From Bacteroidetes bacterium GWF2_41_31 (GTDB lineage Bacteria > Bacteroidota > Bacteroidia > Bacteroidales > F082): a stretch of DNA of 64,000 bases. Under the pieces are notes generated by a model, which was not told the DNA's origin, searched no databases, and was given only the letters and a program-made list of their open reading frames with translations. The position numbers and the translations under genes are program-made. How positions within the stretch are numbered: position 1 is the first letter of the stretch; each line of letters starts with the position of its first letter. Where the stretch lies: positions 124,001 through 188,000 of the forward strand of contig MEOL01000034.1 in assembly GCA_001769215.1 (NCBI GenBank), written 5' to 3'. This document shows positions 35,072-43,843 of the stretch, one piece after another.

Positions 35072-35286
35072 ATCGTTAGAAATGTATAAAATTGGCGTGC
35101 AAGATAGCAATATCATCCCGACGATTGACTTGCGGGAGATTTTTTTTGGTGTGGAAAGCAAGTGCGGAGGAACTGTGGGTTAAAGAGGTAAACGGGGAGG
35201 CTGAAACAGAATCTTTATTTTATCAACATTTTTTCAAAGAAGCAATGTTCAACACATAAACCAATCTTAGTTCCTTGAATAGAAAA

Positions 35287-35582
35287 AAATGGGGTATCCG
35301 ATCATCTCCCATGCTGATATTTGTTGATATTTTCCGATTTTACAATATAATAGTTGCTTAAACATAAGGTGTTTTTTGCAGATGGCTGAAGCCAGACTGC
35401 AATGGATTGATTCTATTCCCTTTTATTCATCTACAATGAATGTGTTTATTGGACATCCATTGCAGCCGGATTTATCCGACTGCAAGTCGATCAGATTTAT
35501 TGCTTAATTTCCATGTATATGTTGGATATCTCATCCAACAAAGCTAATTATTATTTACGGGAGATGATCGGATACCCCATTT
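35287..35582. mobile_element. MITE-like element with 24-bp perfect terminal inverted repeats
   Basis: The left end 35287-35310 (AAATGGGGTATCCGATC...) and the right end 35559-35582 are exact reverse complements over 24 bp. The 248-bp interior has no ORF but more palindromes: CTGCAATGGAT (35397) with ATCCATTGCAG (35455), and GTTGGAT (35521) with ATCCAAC (35533). GAAAA lies just outside both ends (35282, 35584), a possible short target duplication. This fits a non-autonomous transposon inserted just upstream of the ATPase gene promoter. No transposase is present. Confidence 0.65.
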
Positions 35583-35591
35583 GGAAAAATT

Positions 35592-35639
35592 AAGTTTGCA
35601 TTATTAATATAAACTATCGTATATTTGTAATGTAAACTT
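35592..35639 (+). promoter_or_regulatory. Promoter and operator-like inverted repeat of the AAA/DUF4143 gene
   Basis: TTTG (35595-35598), 21 bp, then TATATTTG (35620-35627). Arms AAGTTTGCATTA (35592-35603) and TAATGTAAACTT (35628-35639) are inverted repeats (11 of 12) that bracket the promoter, a likely operator. The start codon is 26 bp after the -7 box. Confidence 0.65.
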
Positions 35640-35653
35640 AATGGATTAAATCG

Positions 35654-36862
35654 ATGCTTTTAAAAAGGGACATAGAATCAGCCTATCACGCGCAACATGA
35701 ACAAGTTGAAACAAGGCAAGGATTTATTGAAAGGCAGTTTATGCATCGGTTCATCTCTGCCGGAAAACATATTGAGGTGATTTCGGGGATTCGAAGATGT
35801 GGAAAAAGTACCCTGATGAAACAACTTATTCAAGCCCGTTATCAAAAAACCGCCTATTTTAATTTTGAAGATTCCAGGGTGTATGGTTTTGAAGTAAACG
35901 ATTTCCCAAAACTTGATGAGGTGATGGGAAAAGACATAGAGGCCTATTTTTTTGATGAAATACAAAATGTTCCTGATTGGGAAATATTCATCAGGCAGTT
36001 ACACGATCGGAACGAAAAGGTATATCTTACCGGATCGAATGCGACCTTATTGAGTAAAGACCTGGGAACACGATTGACCGGACGACATATCCGTCATGAA
36101 TTGTTTCCTTTTTCGTATGAAGAGTTTTTAACCTACAGGCAAATCGAAAACACCGTAGATTCTTTAAACAGGTACCTTATGCAGGGTGGGTTTCCGGAAT
36201 ACCTGGAAACGCTTCAAACCGAAGTGCTTCAAAATTTGTTGAAAGACATTGTTTTCCGCGATATAGCGATCAGGTACGCCATCAGAAACACCGCAAGCCT
36301 GATGGACATCAGCCTTTATCTCTTGTCAAATATTGGCAAAGAAATTTCGTTCAACAACCTTCGCAAAACATTCTCAGTGGGTTCAGCAAACACTGTTTCT
36401 GATTATCTTTCATGGCTTGCCGATGCCTACCTGCTGTTTTTCCTTCCCCGATTTAGCTGGTCGGCCAAAAGTATTGCAGCAAATCCACGAAAAGTATATG
36501 CCATCGACAATGGTCTGGTGAATGCAAACACACTGAGTTTTAGTGCCGATCGTGGACGAATGCTCGAAAATGCAGTCTATCAGTATTTACGTCATCAAGG
36601 TGTTGACCTTTACTATTTTCGGGAAAACCGCGAATGTGATTTTGTTGTGTTTGGGCAAAAAAAGTGCAGGCAGTTGATTCAGGTATGTGAAGTCCTTGAT
36701 CAGGATACCCTTAAGCGCGAAGTGGAGGGATTGCAGGAAGCCATGAAGTTTTTTAAGATGACCGAAGGCTATATCCTAACCCTCGACCAGAATGATTCGC
36801 TCGAAATGGAGGGTTATCATATCAGGGTAATGCCCGTATTTGAATTTTTCACTACGATGTAA
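35654..36862 (+). CDS. AAA ATPase with DUF4143 domain
   Basis: 402 residues. Walker A is GIRRCGKSTLMKQL (about 45-58), Walker B is AYFFDEIQNV, and a sensor-like VYLTGSNA follows. A winged-helix region (FNNLRKTFSVGSANTVSDYL) leads into the C-terminal DUF4143 domain with its nuclease-like YYFRENRECDFVVF core. Such proteins are abundant in Bacteroidota and archaea, often next to mobile DNA; no function is established that I know of. It is a single gene next to a MITE-like element, with its own strong promoter and operator-like repeat. Confidence 0.88.
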   Translation: MLLKRDIESAYHAQHEQVETRQGFIERQFMHRFISAGKHIEVISGIRRCGKSTLMKQLIQARYQKTAYFNFEDSRVYGFEVNDFPKLDEVMGKDIEAYFFDEIQNVPDWEIFIRQLHDRNEKVYLTGSNATLLSKDLGTRLTGRHIRHELFPFSYEEFLTYRQIENTVDSLNRYLMQGGFPEYLETLQTEVLQNLLKDIVFRDIAIRYAIRNTASLMDISLYLLSNIGKEISFNNLRKTFSVGSANTVSDYLSWLADAYLLFFLPRFSWSAKSIAANPRKVYAIDNGLVNANTLSFSADRGRMLENAVYQYLRHQGVDLYYFRENRECDFVVFGQKKCRQLIQVCEVLDQDTLKREVEGLQEAMKFFKMTEGYILTLDQNDSLEMEGYHIRVMPVFEFFTTM

Positions 36863-37127
36863 TTATTTGCTCACCTTCTGACTTAAACCAAAATTGCGAT
36901 AGAAAAGCGTAGTGCACTTATCTGTAGATTTACCTACCGTAGGCACGGAGACAGGAGGCATGAGATGCCTACCTCCGTAAGCAGGCGGACGAGGGGGAAG
37001 TGATCATTTTGTCGACTTTAAATCAAATTAACAAAATAATTGTCAACTTTTTATGGCGAAAAAATAAAACTGTGTTGACTCACCAGTTTCATTCGGATTG
37101 CTATCGGAAGGCGATAGCAAGGGAAAA

Positions 37128-37778
37128 TTACGGACCAAAGTATGGTTGGGTCTCATTATGAAAATTCTCCATATTGTATTTATATGCTTTTAAAGTTGAA
37201 TTACTTGAGTTACTCCGTAAAAAGAAATTGTATTGCTTTTCAGCTTCTTTAATGCCATATTGGTGGTAAATAAAATAAACTGATTGAATCATCAAATCAG
37301 CACTATCAGGATAGAGCCGGAGTTTTAAATTGAGAATAGAATCTGCAGAGTGAAACTGTTCCTTGGCAAAGTTAAAATCGCCTAATTCTTCAAAACAGAT
37401 ACCTTTATAAAATAGTAATACTTGGTTATTCTCGCTCAAAAATAATCGCATTGTATTATTTATCGTTGCAATCAAATTTTTATAATCTTTCTTGGATGCT
37501 AATAGTCTTATTTTAAAATTATAAAAAGACTTATTAGTCGGGTCATTATCAATGATTTCGTTAACATAATACAAGCATGAATCTAAAATTACAATTTTTC
37601 TTGTACTATCTAAAACCAAATCGTCGTTAAACTTCGAAAAAAAATAGCTTAGGGAATCTACAGATTTTTGGTAAACGACACCTTTATTTTCTTCTTGGTT
37701 ATGATTTGGATGACAACCAAAAAAAATGCCAATCATAATAAAGATACAAACAATAAAATTAATTCTATAATCTCTCAT
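37128..37778 (-). CDS. Hypothetical lipoprotein, TPR-like
   Basis: 216 residues. The N-terminus IVCIFIMIGIFFGC ends in a lipobox with C22, so it is likely a lipoprotein. The rest is helical with patterns like NVLLFYKGICFEELGDFNFAKEQFHSADSIL, which resembles a tetratricopeptide pair. I recognise no family. The small gene at 37782 ends 3 bp upstream on the same strand, so the two may be a pair. Sequence is more A/T-rich than in neighbouring genes, which may mean horizontal origin. Confidence 0.6.
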   Translation of the reverse strand: MRDYRINFIVCIFIMIGIFFGCHPNHNQEENKGVVYQKSVDSLSYFFSKFNDDLVLDSTRKIVILDSCLYYVNEIIDNDPTNKSFYNFKIRLLASKKDYKNLIATINNTMRLFLSENNQVLLFYKGICFEELGDFNFAKEQFHSADSILNLKLRLYPDSADLMIQSVYFIYHQYGIKEAEKQYNFFLRSNSSNSTLKAYKYNMENFHNETQPYFGP

Positions 37779-37781
37779 AAC

Positions 37782-38003
37782 TTAATAAATTGTAAAGTAC
37801 GTTTTTGCTTTTGCACCAGTACCACCCCATACAGTAGGAGAAAAATATCCTACATCAGTTTTTACACTCCAACTACCCTTAAAAAATACTGTGTACGTAG
37901 CACCCATCTCCTTCTCTCGTCCTTGTTTTAGCGTAGCGGTAACGAGGACGCCTGGGTTCCATCGATTCATGTAAGAATTAGACAAGTGTGTCGCGCCTAT
38001 CAT
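37782..38003 (-). CDS. Small hypothetical ORF interrupted by a REP-like insert; possibly a gene remnant
   Basis: 73 codons. Its middle (GVLVTATLKQGREK) is encoded by an inverted copy of the REP-like repeat, so part of this reading frame is not ancestral coding sequence. The C-terminal end GSWSVKTDVGYFSPTVWGG looks protein-like and could be the tail of a larger lost protein. It ends 3 bp before the lipoprotein gene. A toxin tail followed by its immunity lipoprotein is one idea, but nothing here proves it. Confidence 0.3.
   Translation of the reverse strand: MIGATHLSNSYMNRWNPGVLVTATLKQGREKEMGATYTVFFKGSWSVKTDVGYFSPTVWGGTGAKAKTYFTIY
37915..37950 (-). repeat. REP-like element, inverted copy
   Basis: On the minus strand CCTCGTTACCGCTACGCT followed by AAAACAAGGACG, the same family as 30056-30092. 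It lies inside the small ORF 37782-38003. Confidence 0.5.
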
Positions 38004-38078
38004 AAAAATTCAATTTCAAGTAAGCCTCTTTAATCACAAAAAATCCGTGCACTGTGGTAAAGATAGTCACAAACAACA

Positions 38079-38186
38079 TCAGCAATCCATCTCATTTAAA
38101 GGGATTTCGTCCAACCACCCAACTACAGTAAAGGGTAGAAAATTTATAGATTCCTGATTGTCGATTTTATATCTTTCTACAGACAT
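38079..38186 (-). pseudogene. N-terminal fragment of a REP-associated tyrosine (RAYT/IS200-like) transposase
   Basis: 35 codons reading MSVERYKIDNQESINFLPFT then VVGWLDEIPLNE, ending in a premature TGA. This resembles the start of Bacteroidota RAYT transposases, whose first strand runs ...F.T.TVVGW.D.F.R. The catalytic HUH and Tyr parts are missing. A perfect TATATTTG box lies 8 bp upstream of the ATG (38201-38194), so the start of the gene is well kept. REP-like repeats flank it. Confidence 0.6.
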
Positions 38187-38328
38187 GATGTAGCAAATAT
38201 AGTTAATTGGTTGGTTCTGCATTTCATTCCAAAATGATTGGTAATCTTGCATCCCTGCCTACCTTCATGCCTTCGGCAGATAAATCAGGTGGAGAACCTT
38301 CCACAGGTGTACCTACCAATTAGGTACA

Positions 38329-38407
38329 CTCATTACCGCAACGCTCAAAAAAAGTTGAGTGTGGGAGGGTTTATTGACCAGCCGGGTTTTTCCAACCCGG
38401 CGGGTCA
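38329..38407 (+). repeat. REP-like repeat and long hairpin
   Basis: ACTCATTACCGCAACGCTCA belongs to the same family as 30056. It is followed by a strong hairpin (38371-38407) with GCCGGGTT/AACCCGGC and outer TTGACC/GGTCAA arms. A weaker relative of this hairpin is at 62674-62706. Together with the transposase remnant this explains most of the 488-bp gap 38004-38491. Confidence 0.55.
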
Positions 38408-38466
38408 ATAGAAACACTTTTATTGAAAAACGAGTAAAGAATTTCGATCTTCTGAAATGAAAATCC

Positions 38467-38474
38467 TATTTTTG
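38467..38474 (+). promoter_or_regulatory. -7 element (TATTTTTG) of the DUF5916 gene
   Basis: A perfect TAnnTTTG box 17 bp before the ATG, a short leader. Confidence 0.55.
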
Positions 38475-38491
38475 CTTCCTTTCAAAAGAAC

Positions 38492-41122
38492 ATGGTGCAA
38501 CTAAAACCAATCATACTTTGGCTCTTATTAATGACCGCTTTGCATGGCTTTGCGCAGGAAAAGAGAACCTATACAACCAAAAAATTAACGGGTGATGCAC
38601 CTGCCATTGATGGCCGCATAAATGAAGAAGCCTGGGCACAGGTGGAATGGACCGGCGATTTCACTCAGAAGGACCCTTATGAGTTTGCAAATCCTACCCA
38701 AAATACCACCTTTAAAATCATCTACGATGACAACAACGTGTATGTGGCCATCATGGTAAATTACAACGATTTAAGCCTGATTGAAAGGCGGTTGGGCCGG
38801 CGCGACAGTTTTCAGGGCGATTGGGTAGCAATCGCTTTCGATAGCTACAACGACGGACTCACTGGTTTCTCCTTTGGCGTATCTGCCGCCGGCGTTAAAA
38901 ACGACCTTATCGTTACCAACGATGTGAATTCAGACGATACATGGGATCCCGTTTGGTATGTAAAAGTGGGTTCGATGGACTCGGGATGGGTGGCCGAAAT
39001 GAAAATTCCCTTAAACCAACTCAGGTTCTCAAATACAGACAATGAACTGGTGTGGGGGCTGGAAGTCATGAGGCAACTTTTTCATAATGACGAGTTTATG
39101 GTATGGCAGATGGTGCCAAATGAATCATCCTCCTGGGTGGGTATGTGGGGTATCCTGGAGGGCATTTCCAATATACGGCCACGAAAGGAAATAGAGTTGG
39201 TTCCTTATTTGATGGGTGGTTTGAAGAAAAACGAACGAGTAGAAGGCGATCCTTTTCAAACAGGCACTGCCTGGGAATACAATGCAGGTTTGGATGGGAA
39301 GATTGCGGTTACCAACGACCTTACGCTTAACTTCACTATCAATCCTGATTTTGGCCAGGTTGAAGCCGATCCTTCGGAAGTAAACCTGACTGCGTTTGAG
39401 TCCTATTTTGAGGAAAAACGCCCTTTTTTTATAGAAGGAAGCAACATCTTTAACTTTTCCATTTCCAATGGCAACGGACCAACGGGTATGGACAAGATAT
39501 TCTATTCGCGCAGAATTGGCCGACAGCCCCGGCATTGGCCTGAAACTGCAGATGGAGAATCCATGGAAGTTCCTGAATTTACCCGAATTTTAGGTGCTTT
39601 TAAATTGTCGGGGAAAACCCGTAACGGATGGTCAATAGGCGTAATTGAGAGCGTGACAAACCAGGAATTTGCCCAAATCGACTCTCTTGGTTCGCGCCGT
39701 AAGGAACTAGTGGAACCTGTAACCAATTACTTTAATGCGCGCGTTCAAAAAGATTTCAATAAAGGGAACACCACCATTGGAGGCATATTTACCGCTACCA
39801 ACCGGTTTATCAACGATAGTGCTTTAAATTTTCTGCCGAGTGCGGCTTACACGGGGGGTATTGATTTTGCACAATACTGGCAGGATAAAAATTACCGCAT
39901 CAGGGCCAATGCGATTGCATCCACCGTTCAGGGCACCCCGGAGTCGATACTTGATTTACAGACTGCTCCTCAGCGTTATTATCAACGTCCGGATGTGGGG
40001 CACCACCGGCTCGATTCAACGCTGAGGATACTCTCGGGATGGGGAGCCAGTGTTGAAGGGAGTAAGATTGGCGGTGGCCACTGGCGTTTTGGTGAAAGGG
40101 TCACAGCCATTTCGCCCGGTTTAGAATTGAACGACCAGGGGTTTGTTCGAAGAGCCGACTTTATCACACAAGCTACCTGGCTTGGCTACGAAATTTGGGA
40201 ACCCTTTGGGAGTTTCCGGTCGTTGAGTATTGGTATTGAAGAGTGGGCCGGGTGGGATTTTTCAGGGCGGTTTTTATATTGGGGAGCAAGTGCCTATGGG
40301 AGCGCCCGGTTTAAAAACTATTGGAGTGTTAACACGGGTATCAATTATAGCGGATACGATGTAGACCGGCCTGCTCTGAGGGGTGGACCGGCTTTAATCG
40401 CACCGGGCAATTGGAGTGCCTGGCTCGGGGTGAGTTCTGATGACAGGAAAAAGCTGGTATTTGAACCCGAACTTGAAGGCGGATATCGCTCCCAGGGTTA
40501 TGGTGGCTGGTATGATGCCGGTTTATCGGTTAGTTATCAGATCACAAATGCGCTACAGGTTTCGTTGGAGCCTGGCTACCATTTTGGCGACCAGTATGCC
40601 ATGTACGTGGAAACCATCCGGATCAACAACCGCGATCAATATCTGGTAGCCTCCATGAAACAGCACATTGCCAGTGCGGATTTCAGGATTGACTATTCAA
40701 TTACTCCTGACCTGACAATCCAATATTGGGGGCAACCTTTCGTGTTTTCGGGCGATTATCATCAGTTTAAAAAAGTAATAGATGCCGGCAACTATGACGT
40801 GAAAAACCAGTTTCATATCTATTCTCCTGACCAGATTGAATACAATTCACAAACCGATGCCTATTCTGTTTCTGAGAAAGGCGATGGAACCATTGATTTT
40901 TCATTTGAAAACCCTGATTTCAGTTTTTTTGAATTTAGGTCGAATTTCGTTGTGAGGTGGGAATATATCCCGGGATCAACGGCATACCTGGTTTGGTCGC
41001 AAGGGAGAACAGGCGATACTCCCAATGGAGATTTCACTTTAAACGATCACATGAACAACCTCATCGATATAAATCCCACCAACGTTTTTTTAATCAAACT
41101 CTCTTTTAGGATTAGCAGATAA
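38492..41122 (+). CDS. DUF5916 outer-membrane protein with CBM9-like N-terminal domain
   Basis: 876 residues. Signal peptide (1-21), a carbohydrate-binding family 9-like beta domain (about 30-220, with LTGDAPAIDGRINEEAW and DDNNVYVAIMV), then a long DUF5916 beta-barrel-like region with NPDFGQVEADPSEVNLTAFE, FFIEGSNIF and RRIGR. The end RTGDTPNGDFTL and the final LSFRISR suit an outer-membrane barrel. It probably sits in the outer membrane and may take part in sugar or hydrolysis-product binding, but no function is shown for this family as far as I know. The gene is convergent with the reductase gene, 17 bp away. Confidence 0.85.
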   Translation: MVQLKPIILWLLLMTALHGFAQEKRTYTTKKLTGDAPAIDGRINEEAWAQVEWTGDFTQKDPYEFANPTQNTTFKIIYDDNNVYVAIMVNYNDLSLIERRLGRRDSFQGDWVAIAFDSYNDGLTGFSFGVSAAGVKNDLIVTNDVNSDDTWDPVWYVKVGSMDSGWVAEMKIPLNQLRFSNTDNELVWGLEVMRQLFHNDEFMVWQMVPNESSSWVGMWGILEGISNIRPRKEIELVPYLMGGLKKNERVEGDPFQTGTAWEYNAGLDGKIAVTNDLTLNFTINPDFGQVEADPSEVNLTAFESYFEEKRPFFIEGSNIFNFSISNGNGPTGMDKIFYSRRIGRQPRHWPETADGESMEVPEFTRILGAFKLSGKTRNGWSIGVIESVTNQEFAQIDSLGSRRKELVEPVTNYFNARVQKDFNKGNTTIGGIFTATNRFINDSALNFLPSAAYTGGIDFAQYWQDKNYRIRANAIASTVQGTPESILDLQTAPQRYYQRPDVGHHRLDSTLRILSGWGASVEGSKIGGGHWRFGERVTAISPGLELNDQGFVRRADFITQATWLGYEIWEPFGSFRSLSIGIEEWAGWDFSGRFLYWGASAYGSARFKNYWSVNTGINYSGYDVDRPALRGGPALIAPGNWSAWLGVSSDDRKKLVFEPELEGGYRSQGYGGWYDAGLSVSYQITNALQVSLEPGYHFGDQYAMYVETIRINNRDQYLVASMKQHIASADFRIDYSITPDLTIQYWGQPFVFSGDYHQFKKVIDAGNYDVKNQFHIYSPDQIEYNSQTDAYSVSEKGDGTIDFSFENPDFSFFEFRSNFVVRWEYIPGSTAYLVWSQGRTGDTPNGDFTLNDHMNNLIDINPTNVFLIKLSFRISR

Positions 41123-41139
41123 GGTTTTGTATTTATTTG

Positions 41140-42246
41140 CTATTCTTTTCTGTACTGTTTTAGCGCGGGGTAATCCGTATATCCTACTTCCCCATCCGAG
41201 TAATAGGTTAGGGGGTTGGCGTTGGCTAAAGGCAGTTCGTTTTGCATGCGGTAAACCAAATCGGGATTGGAGATAAAGGGTACGCCAAAGGCCACCATAT
41301 CAGCGAGCCCGTCATCCAGAATGTGCATAGCTGATTGAGCATTAAAGCCTTTGTTTATGATGAGTGAGCCATGATATATCGGACGAAAGTGTTGAGCGAT
41401 GTGGGGTTCCGAATGGGGGATCAGGCTCACGTCAGTAAAGGGTTCGGATAAATGCAGATAGGCCAGGGGAACGTTATTGAGCCTGTTGACCAGGTAGTCG
41501 AAAGTGGGTATCGTTTCTTCGGTAATCTGCATCCCCTGGACATTGTGCGCGGATGGATTAAGTCTGATCCCGACACGGTTAAGTGGAATGCGCGCTTTCA
41601 TGGCATCGAGTACTTCAAACAAGATGCGGGAACGGTTTTCAATGTTGCCACCGTATTGGTCGTTTCTGGTATTTGAAACAGGGGCAAAAAACTGATGGAG
41701 CAAGTACCCGTTTGAAGCATGGATTTCGACCCCGTCAAATCCCGCTTTTACTGCATTGTCAGCAGCCTGGGCAAAATCAGAAATCACTTGTTGGATTTCC
41801 CGGGTTGTCATTTCCTTTGGTGTGACCGATTTTTTCTTCCCGGTGGGGGTTCTTACGATTATTTCGGGGTTGATGGCCGAAGGTGAAAGGGGAAGTTCCC
41901 CGTCAAGATAGTCAGGATGTGAAACACGGCCCACATGCCACAGTTGAATGAAAATTTTTCCCCCTTCCTGATGAACGGCATCAGTAGTAAGTTTCCAACC
42001 TTCGATTTGAGCGTTAGAATAAATTCCCGGAGTATGATGATAACCAACAGCTGTCCTGGAAATCTGCGAGCCTTCGGTGATGATCAATCCGGCGGATGCC
42101 CTCTGTCGATAATAAAGGGCGATTAGCTCATTGGCTTTGTTTTGTCCATTCGCAGCACGGCTCCTTGTAAGTGGTGCCATCGCCACCCGGTTCTTTAACG
42201 ACAAGCCGGCCATGTTAAATGGTTCAAATAGAAGGTGTTTCATCAT
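41140..42246 (-). CDS. Old yellow enzyme-family ene-reductase
   Basis: FMN-dependent NADPH oxidoreductase that reduces alpha,beta-unsaturated carbonyls, nitro compounds or quinones. 368 residues, TIM barrel. Family motifs: LFEPFNMAGLSLKNRVAMAPLTRSRA reads out at the start (FMN site), IFIQLWHVGRVSHPDY, DGVEIHASNGYLLHQFFAP (substrate His/Asn pair), and GVRLNPSA. I chose ATG 42246; the next codon is also ATG. The lpd terminator lies just upstream, so it has its own transcript or depends on read-through. Confidence 0.92.
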   Translation of the reverse strand: MMKHLLFEPFNMAGLSLKNRVAMAPLTRSRAANGQNKANELIALYYRQRASAGLIITEGSQISRTAVGYHHTPGIYSNAQIEGWKLTTDAVHQEGGKIFIQLWHVGRVSHPDYLDGELPLSPSAINPEIIVRTPTGKKKSVTPKEMTTREIQQVISDFAQAADNAVKAGFDGVEIHASNGYLLHQFFAPVSNTRNDQYGGNIENRSRILFEVLDAMKARIPLNRVGIRLNPSAHNVQGMQITEETIPTFDYLVNRLNNVPLAYLHLSEPFTDVSLIPHSEPHIAQHFRPIYHGSLIINKGFNAQSAMHILDDGLADMVAFGVPFISNPDLVYRMQNELPLANANPLTYYSDGEVGYTDYPALKQYRKE

Positions 42247-42255
42247 CTGTATTGA

Positions 42256-42291
42256 ATAAAAAAATCCCACCCTCAACTGAAAGTGGGATTT
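42256..42291 (-). terminator. Terminator of the dihydrolipoyl dehydrogenase gene
   Basis: Stem GTGGGATTT/AAATCCCAC with a 12-base loop, followed on the minus strand by TTTTTATTC. It is 19 bp past the lpd stop codon. Confidence 0.85.
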
Positions 42292-42309
42292 GCAGGGGTT
42301 AAATTCGTT

Positions 42310-43701
42310 TTATAAATGGATCACCTCACCATAAGCATCGGCAGCGGCTTCCATGATGGCTTCCGACATGGTGGGGTGGGGGTGCACCGAATTAATGATC
42401 TCATGTCCGGTAGTCTCCAGTTTGCGGGCCACCACCACTTCGGCAATCATCTCGGTCACGTTCTCGCCAATCATCTGACAGCCAAGGAATTCGCCGTATT
42501 TGGCATCAAAAACCACTTTTACAAAGCCATCCTTTTTGCCGGCGGCGCTGGCTTTTCCAGAGGCTGAGAAAGGAAACTTACCTACCTTCACCTCATATCC
42601 GGCTTCTTTGGCTTGTTTTTCGGTGTAGCCTACACTGGCTACTTCAGGGCTGGTGTAGGTACATGCAGGAATGTTGTTGTAATCGATGGGCTCTACATCG
42701 AGTCCTGCGATTTTCTCAACACAGGTAATGCCTTCGTGTGATGCAACATGTGCCAATGCCTGCCCATGTACAATATCGCCAATGGCGTAATATCCGGGTA
42801 CATTGGTCTGATAGTAATCATCTACAACCACCTTGCCTTTGTCGGTTTTAATACCTGTTTCCTCGAGACCGATGCCTTCGAGGTTGGTCGCGATACCGAC
42901 GGCTGAAAGAACAATATCCACTTCAATTTCTTCTGTTCCTTTCTTTGTTTTGATGGTCACTTTGCACTTCTTGCCTTTGGTGTCAACGGTTTCCACCGAA
43001 GAATCGACCATGACTTTCATGCCTGCTTTCTTAAACGCCCGGGCCAGCGTTTTCGATACTTCTTCGTCTTCGAGTGGGACGATGTTGGGTAAAAACTCTA
43101 TCAGGGTAACATCCACACCAATGCTGTTAAAAAAATAGGCAAATTCGGAGCCAATGGCCCCTGATCCTACCACCACCATTTTTTCGGGTTTCTTTTCAAG
43201 AACCATGGCTTCGCGGTAGCCAATAATCTTCTTTCCATCCTGAGGAAGGTTAGGTAGCTCACGTGAACGGGCTCCTGTGGCCAGGATGATGTGTTTGGCA
43301 CTATATTCTGTAACCTTGCCGTCAGCATCTGTAACCGACACCTTCTTACCGGGCATCACTTTTCCAAAACCATTGATCAGGTCAATTTTATTTTTTTTCA
43401 ATAAAAACTGAACCCCTTTGCTCATGCCATCAGCCACACCACGGCTTCGTTTTACCATTTCCGGAAGGTCAGCCTCTACGTTACCTTTGATAGAAATGCC
43501 ATATTCGGCGGCATGACTGGCATAATTAAACACCTGCGCACTTTTTAGCAAGGCTTTTGTTGGTATGCAGCCCCAGTTGAGGCAAATTCCTCCGACTTCA
43601 GCTTTTTCAACTACGGCCGCTTTCATTCCAAGTTGTGAGGCGCGAATGGCTGCCACATATCCCCCGGGACCACTTCCCAATATGATTATATCGTAATTCA
43701 T
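42310..43701 (-). CDS. lpdA: Dihydrolipoyl dehydrogenase (E3)
   Basis: Re-oxidises dihydrolipoamide of 2-oxoacid dehydrogenase or glycine-cleavage complexes, passing electrons to NAD+. 463 residues from the ATG giving MNYDIIILGSGPGGYVAA; the 24 extra upstream codons are unlikely. Motifs: FAD-binding GSGPGGY, redox disulfide GGICLNWGCIPTKALL, NAD-binding VVGSGAIGSEFAYFF, second FAD motif YAIGDIV, and the active-site HPHPTMSEAIMEA (His-Pro-His). No E1/E2 genes are nearby. A TATTTTTG box lies at 43737-43730 on the minus strand. Confidence 0.97.
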   Translation of the reverse strand: MNYDIIILGSGPGGYVAAIRASQLGMKAAVVEKAEVGGICLNWGCIPTKALLKSAQVFNYASHAAEYGISIKGNVEADLPEMVKRSRGVADGMSKGVQFLLKKNKIDLINGFGKVMPGKKVSVTDADGKVTEYSAKHIILATGARSRELPNLPQDGKKIIGYREAMVLEKKPEKMVVVGSGAIGSEFAYFFNSIGVDVTLIEFLPNIVPLEDEEVSKTLARAFKKAGMKVMVDSSVETVDTKGKKCKVTIKTKKGTEEIEVDIVLSAVGIATNLEGIGLEETGIKTDKGKVVVDDYYQTNVPGYYAIGDIVHGQALAHVASHEGITCVEKIAGLDVEPIDYNNIPACTYTSPEVASVGYTEKQAKEAGYEVKVGKFPFSASGKASAAGKKDGFVKVVFDAKYGEFLGCQMIGENVTEMIAEVVVARKLETTGHEIINSVHPHPTMSEAIMEAAADAYGEVIHL

Positions 43702-43729
43702 CGTGTGATTTTTATCGTTAACGAAGCTG

Positions 43730-43737
43730 CAAAAATA
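43730..43737 (-). promoter_or_regulatory. -7 element (TATTTTTG) of lpdA
   Basis: A perfect TAnnTTTG box on the minus strand, 29 bp before the lpdA start codon. Confidence 0.5.
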
Positions 43738-43843
43738 CGTAATCGTCAGGTTTAAACCCTTAACTTTGCTCAAATAAATTTATTCATTCTAAATAGCAGC
43801 CTCACTTTCTTATTAAAAGGTGGGTAATTTGAAAAAATGACTT

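Noticed and set aside
35072-35161. Longer N-terminus of the M28 peptidase
   Set aside because: The added 30 codons lie in DNA that is repeated at 29893-29952 as upstream sequence, and the downstream Met begins a clear signal peptide.
37128-38003. Polymorphic toxin C-terminus with immunity lipoprotein
   Set aside because: The two small genes are adjacent, but the upstream ORF has no toxin domain and is partly made of a REP-like repeat.
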